Assembly: GCA_034440115.1 (NCBI GenBank)
Contig: JAWXBM010000117.1
Location: forward strand, 29,037-93,036
Direction: 5' to 3'
Source: JAWXBM01 sp034440115
GTDB lineage: Bacteria > Pseudomonadota > Gammaproteobacteria > Xanthomonadales > SZUA-36
DNA length: 64,000 bases
Part shown: positions 8,690-18,200 of the stretch, piece by piece
How positions within the stretch are numbered: position 1 is the stretch's first letter
Layout: each line of letters opens with the position of its first letter
Position numbers and translations under genes: made by a program
Notes under the pieces: generated by a model
Told to the model about the DNA's origin: nothing
Database searches by the model: none
What the model saw: only the letters and a program-made list of their open reading frames with translations

Positions 8690-10420
8690 ATGAAATCCCT
8701 ATTTCCATTTAGTCTTCCAGCCTGCAGGCTGCTGATACTCCTGCTGATCCTGTTACTGGCAGCCTGCGGCAAGGATGAGCCAGGCACCGAGGCCAAATCC
8801 CCTTCAGTTGCATCCAGTTCGCCTGCAGATGCCATTGCATTTATCCCCAGCATTGATCCAGACCAATTGATGGCCACCATCAGCGAACTGGCTTCAGACC
8901 GGTTTGGCGGCCGTGAGCCCATGTCGGAAGGCGAAACCCTGACCCTGGAACTTATCGAAAACCGCTTCCGCGAATTGGGACTACAACCGCTGTTTGATGA
9001 TGCGTACCGGCAAGCCGTAGACCTGGTTTCCATAGAAGCTGATCCGGCCAGTGCTCGCATGAGTTTTCATCTGCAGGACAACGATCGCCTGGTTACGCTT
9101 GGCGATGAAATGATCTTGGGCACTCGGCGCGTGGCCGAAGAATCGAGCGTAGAAAACAGTGAAGTGGTTTTTGTGGGTTACGGCATCGTCGCTCCAGAAT
9201 ACGGCTGGAACGACTACGCTGATGTAAACGTGCAGGGCAAAACGGTATTGATACTGGTTAACGATCCCGGCTTTGCCACACAAAACCCCGCCTTGTTCAA
9301 AGGCAACACAATGACCTATTACGGCCGCTGGACTTACAAATACGAAGAAGCCGCGCGGCAAGGTGCGGCGGCGGCCCTGATCATCCATGATACCGAACCT
9401 GCGGCCTACGGCTGGGACGTGGTGCGCAACAGCGCTACCGGGCCACAATTTCACCTCGACCGGGAAAATAACAATATGGACCGGGCACCGATCGAATCCT
9501 GGATACAACGCTCGGTGGCAGAAGAAATCGTTGCCGCCGATGGCTTGGACCTGGACAGCCTGATGGCGCAAGCGCAATCGGCAGAATTCAAAGCCGTTGC
9601 ATTGAGCAGCACCATGGATGCCAGCGTGCAGAACAAGACCATCAAGCGCCAGTCCTACAATGTCGGAGCCATGCTGCCAGGCCATTCACGTTCGGACGAA
9701 GCTTTTATCTACATGGCGCATTGGGATCATATTGGCACCAACCCCAATGCAGCACCGGGCGAAGATGCCATTTACAACGGCGCGATCGACAATGCCTCGG
9801 GAATAGCTGCCTTGTTGGCTTTGGCAGACGCCTTCAGCCAGATGCCGCAGGCACCGGCCCGCAGTGTGGCCTTTCTGGCGGTAACCGCCGAAGAATCCGG
9901 TTTGCTGGGCTCGGCCTGGTATGCCGAACATCCCGCCATACCGCTCACCCAAACCGTTGCTGGCGTGAACATGGACGCCCTGGGCGTTTACGGCCCCACC
10001 AAAGACATCGTGGTGGTTGGCTATGGCAGCTCAGAGCTGGAAGACATTTTGATCCAGGCCGCTGGAAGCCAGGAGCGCTATGTTAAAGCAGAGGAGCACC
10101 CGGAACGCGGCAGCTATTACCGCTCTGATCATTTCAATTTCGCCAAAAAAGGCGTGCCCATGCTGTACGCCAAGTCGGGTTCAGATCATGTAGAAAAAGG
10201 CCCGGAATATCTCAAGGAAAAAGGCGACTACTACCTGAAAAACCGCTATCACTCACCTGCTGACGAGGTCGGGGATGACTGGGACTTACGTGGCCTGGCG
10301 CAGGACGTGGTGCTGTACTTTACGGTTGGCGAGCGAATCGCCAACAGTCCAGACTGGCCTGAGTGGTACGAGGGCAACGAGTTTCGTGCGATCCGTGATC
10401 AGTCACGATCTTCTGACTAA
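8690..10420 (+). CDS. M28 family zinc metallopeptidase lipoprotein with PA domain
   Basis: 576 residues. A lipoprotein signal peptide ends in the lipobox LLAAC near residue 26, so the mature protein is membrane-anchored. An inserted PA-like segment (VVFVGYGIVAPEYGWNDY) precedes the M28 peptidase domain. Candidate zinc ligands and catalytic acid are seen in order: AHWDHIGT, AIDNASGIAALL, TAEESGLLGS, NMDALG and YRSDHFNFA. The family contains aminopeptidases that trim peptides in the periplasm or outer membrane; the true substrate is unknown. AGGAG ribosome binding site. An inverted-repeat element lies right after the stop codon. Confidence 0.88.
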   Translation: MKSLFPFSLPACRLLILLLILLLAACGKDEPGTEAKSPSVASSSPADAIAFIPSIDPDQLMATISELASDRFGGREPMSEGETLTLELIENRFRELGLQPLFDDAYRQAVDLVSIEADPASARMSFHLQDNDRLVTLGDEMILGTRRVAEESSVENSEVVFVGYGIVAPEYGWNDYADVNVQGKTVLILVNDPGFATQNPALFKGNTMTYYGRWTYKYEEAARQGAAAALIIHDTEPAAYGWDVVRNSATGPQFHLDRENNNMDRAPIESWIQRSVAEEIVAADGLDLDSLMAQAQSAEFKAVALSSTMDASVQNKTIKRQSYNVGAMLPGHSRSDEAFIYMAHWDHIGTNPNAAPGEDAIYNGAIDNASGIAALLALADAFSQMPQAPARSVAFLAVTAEESGLLGSAWYAEHPAIPLTQTVAGVNMDALGVYGPTKDIVVVGYGSSELEDILIQAAGSQERYVKAEEHPERGSYYRSDHFNFAKKGVPMLYAKSGSDHVEKGPEYLKEKGDYYLKNRYHSPADEVGDDWDLRGLAQDVVLYFTVGERIANSPDWPEWYEGNEFRAIRDQSRSSD

Positions 10421-10433
10421 GTTTAAGGCTGAC

Positions 10434-10645
10434 GGCACCTCGAAGCGGGAACAGTTTCCCGGCTGCTGCGCTGTCCCAGGGTGAAGCCTGGGATACCCTC
10501 GATCGGAACCCGATTGTCGGAACTGCACCGGATGACCGTCCTGACCATTCGGCGCTCGATTTTCATCCTGAAAATCGTTCCGATCGGATTCCTTCACTCG
10601 GCAGCTTGCTTGATGCCTGGGAAACTGTTCCCGCTGCGAGTTGCC
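10434..10645. repeat. About 210-bp inverted-repeat element (MITE-like) between convergent genes
   Basis: Terminal arms 10434-10462 and 10617-10645 are inverted copies, 26 of 29 positions identical. Each arm contains the near-palindrome GGGAACAGTTTCCC. Inside lie a second perfect inverted pair (CGATCGGAAC at 10500-10509 and its complement at 10577-10586), a hairpin TCCCAGG/CCTGGGA (10474-10493) and a perfect 9-bp hairpin CGATTTTCA/TGAAAATCG (10557-10577). No reading frame of note is inside. It fills the gap between the M28 gene and gcdH, which converge, so it may also act as a transcription barrier. No second copy was seen in this window. Confidence 0.8.
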
Positions 10646-10664
10646 AGGTTAGTGTGAATTTTGC

Positions 10665-11828
10665 TCAGAAAGCATTAATGCCGGTCAACTCACGGCCAAT
10701 CACCAACTGGTGCACGGTTTCGGTACCTTCGTATGTGATCACACTTTCCAGGTTGAGCATATGCCGAATCGCCTGGTATTCCGTGGTGATACCAGCCCCG
10801 CCCAGAATATCGCGGCAATCACGCGCAATGTCCAAAGCCATGCGTACATTATTCCACTTGGCCAGACTGACCTGGGTGGGCTGCATTTTGCCGGCATCTT
10901 TAAGACGGCCCAGTTGCAATGCGATCAATTGCGCACCGGTGATACGACGCGCCATGTCTGCCAGACGAATTTGAATGGCTTGATTGGCAGCGAGAGGACG
11001 ATCAAAAAGAATGCGATCTGAGGTGTATTTCACCACTTCATCCAGACAGGCAATCGCCGCACCAATCGGGCCCCAGGTGATGCCAAAACGCGCCTGGGTC
11101 AAGCAGCCCAACGGGCCTTTCAGGCCCACTACATTGGGCAGGCGATTGGCATCCGGCACCCGCACATTGTCAAAATAAAGCTCTGAAGTAACTGACGCCC
11201 GCAAGGACATCTTGGACTTGATCTTCCTGGCCTCAAACCCAGCCATGCCCTTTTCCATCACAAAACCCATGATGCCATCTTCGGTACGGGCCCAGACGAT
11301 AGCGATATCAGCGAGATTGCCATTGGTAATCCACATTTTGGAACCATTGATGACCCAATCATCACCATCGCGCTTGGCATGGGTTTTCATATTGGCCGGG
11401 TCGGAGCCGCCCTGCGATTCGGTCAGGCCGAAACAGCCGATAATTTCGCCCTTGGCCATACCCGGCAACCAGCGATCTTTTTGTTCGTACGAGCCATAAG
11501 CGTAAATCGGGTACATGCACAGACTGGACTGCACCGATACAAAACTGCGTAGGCCAGAATCACAACGTTCCAGTTCCTGGCAGATCAAGCCATAGGAAAC
11601 CGCATTCAAACCAGCGCAACCGTAGCCCTCCAGGCTGGAACCCAGCAGCCCCAGGTCGGCTATTTCACTGACCAACTCAGCCGGGAAGGTGGCGTTGTCA
11701 AAATGCTCTGCGATGATGGGCATGGCACGTTCATCTACAAAACGGGCAACGCTGTCGCGGATCATTTTCTCTTCTTCAGTGAGCAATGAATCAACATCGT
11801 ACAGGTCGTAGGGGTTCAATTTGGCCAT
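10665..11828 (-). CDS. gcdH: Glutaryl-CoA dehydrogenase
   Basis: 387 residues from MAKLNPYDLYDVD. It is an acyl-CoA dehydrogenase flavoprotein with the GcdH-type signatures SVQSSLCMYPIYAYGS, IGCFGLTESQGGSDP and a catalytic glutamate in YEGTETVHQL near the C terminus. It converts glutaryl-CoA to crotonyl-CoA in lysine and tryptophan degradation. The ATG at 11828 has a GGAG site eight bases upstream; the in-frame ATG at 11885 is less likely. Expected neighbours such as a CoA transferase are absent, but a lysine-type ALDH7 gene is 6 kb away. Confidence 0.9.
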   Translation of the reverse strand: MAKLNPYDLYDVDSLLTEEEKMIRDSVARFVDERAMPIIAEHFDNATFPAELVSEIADLGLLGSSLEGYGCAGLNAVSYGLICQELERCDSGLRSFVSVQSSLCMYPIYAYGSYEQKDRWLPGMAKGEIIGCFGLTESQGGSDPANMKTHAKRDGDDWVINGSKMWITNGNLADIAIVWARTEDGIMGFVMEKGMAGFEARKIKSKMSLRASVTSELYFDNVRVPDANRLPNVVGLKGPLGCLTQARFGITWGPIGAAIACLDEVVKYTSDRILFDRPLAANQAIQIRLADMARRITGAQLIALQLGRLKDAGKMQPTQVSLAKWNNVRMALDIARDCRDILGGAGITTEYQAIRHMLNLESVITYEGTETVHQLVIGRELTGINAF

Positions 11829-11923
11829 CAAAAAACTCCAAGGTATAAAGTGCGGGCCAGCACACCAGGCCAGTGTCCGCATCAAGGTAAGGAAATTATT
11901 TAAGGTATAAAATATCTCACATT

Positions 11924-12898
11924 CTAAGGGTGAGTACGAGTGATGTCATCTGTTACCGTATCCTCAGCATCTTCTTCATTGGCCACACCACTGGGCACAT
12001 GCGCTGCCGCGACGTGAACCTTGGCCGAATCGATATGCACCTGCTGGTCATCAAAGAAAATATCGGCACCAAATATCTTCAGGAACTCGCCCTTGGAACG
12101 CCCACCCAGAAACAATGCTTCATCAATACGAATACCCCAATTGCGCAACGTCAGCACCACGCGTTTATGCGCGGGAGCCGAGCGTGCTGTAACCAGGGCA
12201 GTGCGGATAGGATTGTTTTCGATCGGATAGGAAGCCTGAATGCGGTGCAAAGCTTCCAATACCGGCCGAAATGGTCCGCCGGACAAAGGTTGTAGGGCCG
12301 CTTCACGCTCGGAGGCCGAAAAGGCTTCCAGCCCATGACGTTGGTAGATGCGCTCTGCCTCATCACCAAACACCACGGCATCGCCGTCAAAAGCAATACG
12401 TAGTTGACCCAGACCTTCACCCGCTGCCTTGCCCGGCAATATGGTGGCGGCTGCATAACCTTCGGTCAGTGCCTTACGCACATCCGTTGCGTTGGTGGAT
12501 AAAAGCAATTGGGCGCCATAGGCCGACATGTACCGATAGGGGCTGGCGCCATTGGTAAAAGCGGCGCGTTCGATATTCAGGCCGTAATGCTCAATGGCGT
12601 TGAATATCCGCAGGCCGGTATCGGCACTGTTGCGCGACAGCAGGATGACTTCTACGGCTGGATGGTCGACAGCGGTCTGGTTCAACGCCAACAGTTTGCG
12701 CACCAGCGGAAAGGCCATGCCCGGCCGCAGGATTTCATCCTCCAAACCGAGTTGGTAATCGGCATAGGCTGCCAGTCCGCGACGCTCAAAAATCGAGTGA
12801 CTGTCTGACAGGTCAAACAGGGCTCGCGAAGAAATCGCGATCACCAGGCTTTCCTGGCTGTGTTGCTGATTTTCCGTTTTCAGAGGTGATGCTTCCAT
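11924..12898 (-). CDS. Cytosolic 5'-nucleotidase (NT5C1-like family)
   Basis: 324 residues matching the bacterial 5'-nucleotidase family related to eukaryotic cytosolic NT5C1. The N terminus carries VIAISSRALFDLSDSHSIFE with the candidate nucleophile region, followed by VEVILLSRNSADTG and a C-terminal GGRSKGEFLKIFGADIFFDD with the metal-binding acidic pair of HAD-type phosphatases. It would release nucleosides from nucleoside monophosphates in the cytoplasm; base preference is unknown. It is on the gcdH strand, 95 bases upstream of it. No good ribosome binding site is seen at the ATG. Confidence 0.8.
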   Translation of the reverse strand: MEASPLKTENQQHSQESLVIAISSRALFDLSDSHSIFERRGLAAYADYQLGLEDEILRPGMAFPLVRKLLALNQTAVDHPAVEVILLSRNSADTGLRIFNAIEHYGLNIERAAFTNGASPYRYMSAYGAQLLLSTNATDVRKALTEGYAAATILPGKAAGEGLGQLRIAFDGDAVVFGDEAERIYQRHGLEAFSASEREAALQPLSGGPFRPVLEALHRIQASYPIENNPIRTALVTARSAPAHKRVVLTLRNWGIRIDEALFLGGRSKGEFLKIFGADIFFDDQQVHIDSAKVHVAAAHVPSGVANEEDAEDTVTDDITRTHP

Positions 12899-12922
12899 TG
12901 CATTAGCATAACAGCGCGCTGA

Positions 12923-14335
12923 TCAATCCATGATAATCCTGTCAGCCAAGGAGGTTCTGACCAGATGTTGATTGATAAATTGCTTGAAACCCGCCTGCAC
13001 GCCCACCACCTGTCGGTAAAAGTGCGGCGTTTTGGCTTCGACCCACTCAAGTTGGTAAATCATCCGTAGCATCATCCACACCCCTTCAAGCTGCTTGACC
13101 GCTTCCACTGCACGCAACAAATCAGCCTGGCTGGCCAGCGCTGAAAACGGCTGCAGATAGGATTCGATCACCCGCTGATACAGCTCATCATTAATGCTCA
13201 TGGTGCCCGCGAACCCGCCGTTGCCCAAGGTCGCCCGGTGGTCCTGAAACACCAGACTCAGCACCAGGAACGGATGCGAAATCACCGTACCACTCCAATC
13301 CAGCAGGAGATGGCGACCTTCGGAAACCGTCATGTTGTCATTGCGGAAGTCGGTATGTACCAGCGTCAAAGGCAGGCCAATCTCAGCCAGCACACTGCAT
13401 CCTTCGCCTATAGGCTGCAAAGCTTCCAACAGTGCTGACCACTGCTGATCCGTCAATCCACCACCACCTTCCTGTAAAACAGGCCGGTACTGTTCAGGTT
13501 GTTGACTGAATTGTGCCAAATTTTCCAGAGTGACTGGGCGACAACCCAAGGCCTGCCATTTATCCAGACTGTCATGACTTGCCAACTGCAACTGAGCAAC
13601 CGAATGGGCAAAAGCGGGCAGTTCCTCAAGGTCTGACCTGATGCTCTGTTCGCGAAAATCGCGATTCAGCATCCAATTTCGTTTGGCGTCAATGGCCAGC
13701 GGTTGGGCAACCGTTTGCGGCCAAAGGCTGGCCAACGCGGCGGTCAATGCAGCTTCGCCTGGCGCGGCTTCATATCCCGCCTTGAAGTAGACCCAGCCCT
13801 GGTTGGTAGGCACCCGCAACAGACAGGATGAAGTCCAGCCCTGACGAAACTGTTCCACCGAACCGGTGACCTGGATAGCCAGGCTATCCAACTGAAACTG
13901 GATCCAGTGATCGGCATGATTAAACCAGCCGGGTTGATGAAAGGGTGGCCGCCTTACGGGTGGCTGTCCAGCATCCTGCTCTGCAAACCAGAGTTCAAAC
14001 GGATCGGGAACATCGCCCAGTGGAGTTCGCGTGCGCATGTATTCGGCCTTATCTACCCAAACCGCCGCAAGTTTTTTCGAGGGCTGGGTGGAGGCCAATT
14101 CCATCTCGATGCAGTGATAGTTTGGCAACCGCACGATCGGACGCAGCACTCTGGTTTTCAAACCGTATTTGGCCAGCATGCCCTTATTGAGCATATTGGC
14201 TTTGTACTCAATAGGCCCCTGCGGAAACGACAAGGTTGGTGGCGCCCAGCTTTCCTCATGCTTGACCACCAGGAACTTGGCTTTATCGGGGTGGCGTACC
14301 AGGCAATGACAGGTGTCGGTAATCGGATTGGGCAT
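12923..14335 (-). CDS. Two-domain protein: Nudix-like N terminus and aminoglycoside-phosphotransferase-like kinase domain
   Basis: 470 residues. The C-terminal half has the APH/choline-kinase active site: VHTDFRNDNMTV (HxDxxxxN catalytic loop) and HLLLDWSGTV (metal-binding Asp). It may phosphorylate a small molecule. The first 130 residues resemble a Nudix fold (LVRHPDKAKFLVVKHEESW, then LSFPQGPIEYKANMLNKGML) but lack a full Nudix box, as the acidic residues are missing. The combination suggests a substrate-binding rather than hydrolytic N-terminal domain. Resistance function is not implied. It lies between the 5'-nucleotidase and nadK genes on the same strand. Confidence 0.65.
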   Translation of the reverse strand: MPNPITDTCHCLVRHPDKAKFLVVKHEESWAPPTLSFPQGPIEYKANMLNKGMLAKYGLKTRVLRPIVRLPNYHCIEMELASTQPSKKLAAVWVDKAEYMRTRTPLGDVPDPFELWFAEQDAGQPPVRRPPFHQPGWFNHADHWIQFQLDSLAIQVTGSVEQFRQGWTSSCLLRVPTNQGWVYFKAGYEAAPGEAALTAALASLWPQTVAQPLAIDAKRNWMLNRDFREQSIRSDLEELPAFAHSVAQLQLASHDSLDKWQALGCRPVTLENLAQFSQQPEQYRPVLQEGGGGLTDQQWSALLEALQPIGEGCSVLAEIGLPLTLVHTDFRNDNMTVSEGRHLLLDWSGTVISHPFLVLSLVFQDHRATLGNGGFAGTMSINDELYQRVIESYLQPFSALASQADLLRAVEAVKQLEGVWMMLRMIYQLEWVEAKTPHFYRQVVGVQAGFKQFINQHLVRTSLADRIIMD

Positions 14336-14403
14336 AAATCTGTTCTACTTTAAAAGGAATTGATGAACAACTCGTTTTCGGTAAGGTTTTCGAGCCAACT
14401 GAT

Positions 14404-15168
14404 TTAGAGAAACTGCTCATTCAGAATTCTGTCTTCCAGAGAATGATCTGGATCGAACATCAGTTTGAGCCGAATGGTTTTCTCTTCATAAACATCTACT
14501 GCCAATACGTTGCGGACTTCCTGCGCATCCGCGGTTGCACTGACTGGCCGCTTGTAGTGATCCAGCACTTCGAACCGTATCCGTGCCGAGCCCGGCAATA
14601 CGGCACCACGCCAACGGCGCGGTCGAAAGGGTGAAATGGGTGTCAGTGCCAAGGCCTGGGTGCCCAAAGGCAGAATGGGGCCTTGGGCAGACAGGTTATA
14701 CGCGGTACTGCCGGCTGCAGTCGCAACCAATACACCGTCGCAAACCAGTTCCTCCACCTTGACTGTACCATTCACCAGGATGCGGATATGCGCTGCCTGA
14801 TTCATCTGCCGTAACAGCGAGACTTCATTGATGGCAAGTGCTTTTACCTGGCCGCCCGCCTCAGTTGCCACCTCCATGCACAAGGGCGCCAATGACACGG
14901 TATTGGCGGCGGCCAACCTTTTTGACAAACCGGTTTCCCGATAGCGATTCATCAGGAAGCCGACATTGCCCAACTTCATGCCATAAACGGGTAAGTCTGC
15001 CGACAGTAACCGGTGCAAAGTACGCAACATAAAACCGTCGCCACCCAAGGCGACAATGACTTTCGCATCAGACAACTCGCACTGACCATAGCGCTGGCTC
15101 AAGGTCTTCAATGCCTGCTGTGCAGCTTCAGACGGACCGGCAATAAAATGTACTTTCAAGTTGGTCAT
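14404..15168 (-). CDS. nadK: NAD kinase
   Basis: 254 residues from MTNLKVHFIAGPS, the short form of NAD(+) kinase. GGDG at 42-45 (VALGGDGFML) is the phosphate-binding motif with the catalytic Asp. NEVSLLRQMN and DGVLVATAAGSTAYNLSAQG are the conserved NAD-contacting segments. It makes NADP from NAD. The open frame extends to 15351, but that part is inside gdh and not NadK-like. It is 38 bases downstream of the glutamate dehydrogenase gene on the same strand. Confidence 0.93.
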   Translation of the reverse strand: MTNLKVHFIAGPSEAAQQALKTLSQRYGQCELSDAKVIVALGGDGFMLRTLHRLLSADLPVYGMKLGNVGFLMNRYRETGLSKRLAAANTVSLAPLCMEVATEAGGQVKALAINEVSLLRQMNQAAHIRILVNGTVKVEELVCDGVLVATAAGSTAYNLSAQGPILPLGTQALALTPISPFRPRRWRGAVLPGSARIRFEVLDHYKRPVSATADAQEVRNVLAVDVYEEKTIRLKLMFDPDHSLEDRILNEQFL

Positions 15169-15206
15169 CAGCTCGCTATTGGCCCCGTCGCGTAACGCGA
15201 ACCTGA

Positions 15207-18200
15207 TCAGGCTGCACTGTCTGATTCCAACATTTGTCCCAGCGAGCGCACCGCAACCGATAAAGTGGCGTAATCCATTTCCGGCAAAGCAGCCATTTCC
15301 TTCATAAAGCTGATGACCGGATTGACTCTGGATTGGTGCTTGCTGATCCAATTGCTGACCGCATCTTTGCTGCGACCGGATTCGCGCAGAATGGTGTCCA
15401 CCAACTGGTTATGATGGGAAAACAACTCATCGCGCAGGATGGCCCGGGCGTGAGCGTGCCACTGCCCCTTGACCGGCAGACTCTCCAATTGCTCGCGCAA
15501 CCATTTCAAATGCAGCAATTCTCCCAGCCGGAAATAGACCTCTGCCACATCCTGAACCGCCAACTTGCGTTGAGCCGCAGTTTCCACCACATCCAAAGCG
15601 GGCAGGATGAACTCCAACAAGGCAATGCGACTGGCCAACTGTTCAGGCAGGCCGGCTTCGAGGCAGGATTGTCGCTTCAGCTCCATCGCTCCGCTATCAG
15701 TTGGCGACAGAATTGAATGGATGGATTTTTCCATGGCTTTCAGGCCTGGCGACCAGCGTTCCACCATCTCTTGCACATCCAGCCGACCACCGCGGCGTAT
15801 CAACACCCAGCGCGTAGCCTGGCGCAAAACATTCCACATGGTCAGCAAAGCGTGAGTCTGCTCCTCGGCTGGGACCATGTTATCCAGTGACTCAACTTCC
15901 GCCCAGAACTCCCGCGCATTGAAAATTTCGCGCGCAATGGTGAAGGCCTTGGCCACTCCTGCTGGCGTGGCGCTGGTATCTTCCTGCATGCGCAGACTGA
16001 AACTCACGCCCATTCGATTCACCATGCTGTTGGTCACTTGCGTGGCAATGATCTCCCGCCGCAAACGATGCTCTTCCATGGTGTCGGCAAAACGCTTTTG
16101 TAATGGCAGCGGGAAATAGCGGATCAGCTCGCGAGACCAATAGGCGTCTTCATGCAGATCAGATGCCAGTAATTGCTGATAGACCACGATTTTGCTGTAG
16201 GACAGCAGCACTGAAAGCTCCGGACGCGTTAAGCCCTCACCGCGGGTGCGACGTTCGGTCAGTTGTTCGTCTTCGGGCAGAAACTCCAGTTGGCGATTCA
16301 AAATGCCCCGTCCTTCCATTACCGCGACGAAATGCTGCTTGGACCCCATGCGCGGACCTTTCATGGTTTCCATCATGGATATGGCCTGGGTCTGCAGATA
16401 GTTGCTGCGCACAACCAGAGCAGCCACTTCTTCGGTCATGGATGCCAGCAAGGCGGGCCGGTCTTTCTCTTTCAGCTTGCCAGAGCGAATGGCCTGTGCC
16501 AGCAGGATCTTGATATTCACTTCATGATCGGAAGTGTCCACACCGGCGGAGTTGTCGATAAAGTCGGTGTTGATCCGGCCCCCTGCCATGGCATATTCAA
16601 TCCGACCCCGCTGGGTACAACCCAGGTTGCCACCCTCACCTACCACCCGACAGCGCAGCTCGTTGCCATTTACGCGCACGGTATTGTTTGCCATGTCACC
16701 CACATCGGCATTACTTTCCTTGCTCGACTTCACGTAGGTGCCAATACCACCATTCCACAATAGGTCAACCGGAGCCTGTAACAGATGCTTGATCAAATCG
16801 TGCGGTGGCATTTGTGTTTCTTCCAGTTCCAGCCAGGCACGAACTTCCTGGCTCAGCGGAATGGTTTTGTCCAAACGGGAAAACACCCCCCCGCCTGTGG
16901 ATATTCTGTCCAGGTTGTAATCATCCCAGCCGGAGCGTGGCTTTTTGAACAAACGCTGCCGCTCGGTAAAACTGCTTTTGGGATCCGGCTTCGGGTCGAG
17001 AAAAATATGCAGGTGATTAAAGGCTGCCTTGAGGCAGGTTTTTCTGGACAAGAGCATGCCGTTACCGAATACGTCACCACTCATGTCACCGATGCCGACC
17101 ACACTGAAGAGCTGTTTCTGGATATCCATGCCCAGTTCACGAAAATGCCGTTTCACGCCTTCCCAGGCACCCTTGGCCGTAATGCCCATGGCCTTGTGGT
17201 CATAGCCCACCGAACCACCGGAGGCGAACGCATCACCCAGCCAGAAGCCGCGCTGCAGCGAGATGCCATTGGCGGTATCGGAAAAAGTGGCTGTACCCTT
17301 GTCTGCCGCGACCACCAGATAAGGGTCATCCTCATCGCGCCGCACCACCTTGTCAGGGTGCAGAACCTCGTCTTCACTCAGGTTATCTGTAATGTCCAAT
17401 AAGGCATTGATAAATCTCTTATAACAATGCACACCTTCCTGCTGAAGAGCTTCCCGGCCTCCTTGCGTTGGTGGACGCTTAAGAACAAAGCCACCCTTGG
17501 CCCCAACCGGCACGATCATGGTGTTTTTGACATTCTGGGCTTTCATCAGGCCCAACACTTCCGTGCGAAAATCTTCGCGCCGGTCCGACCAGCGCAGGCC
17601 GCCGCGAGCGATCGCTCCGCCACGTAAATGAATACCCTCAAAACGCGGCGAATAGACCCAGATTTCCCGGTAAGGCCTGGGTAGGGGCATGTCGGCTACT
17701 TTGCCCGACTCGATCTTGAAACTGATGTAATCGCCTATTTCACCTTTGTCATCGCAGCGGAAATAGCTGGTGCGCAAAGTGGCGCGCATGATGTCGTAGA
17801 AGGAATAAAGTATACGGTCTTCATCCAGGCTGGAAACTGAAGTCAAGGCGCGCTGAAATGCCTGGCGTAAGGCCTGAACCTGGCTCTCACGATCACCGCT
17901 CTGGCGGGTGCTATAGACCTCTTCCAGATATTCAGCCAGTACTTCATCCTGACTGAACGGCCCATCCAACAAGGTTTGCATGCTGTGATTGAACTGCTTG
18001 GCTGACTGTTGCCGACGATAATCCGACTCATCGTCACGCTCCGGATCAAACATGGCTTCAAACATTTCCACCAACAGGCGGCTCACCAGCGGGAATTTAG
18101 CCAGCGTTTCAGCCATGTAGCTTTGCGAGAAATGGGTGCCGATCTGCAGCAAATACTTGCAATAAGCACGAATCACCTTCACCTGTCGCCAATTAAGCTC

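Noticed and set aside
8338..9060. Minus-strand frame of 240 codons across murB and the M28 gene
   Set aside because: Antisense to two recognised genes and the gap between; the product is Ser/Arg-rich without motifs.
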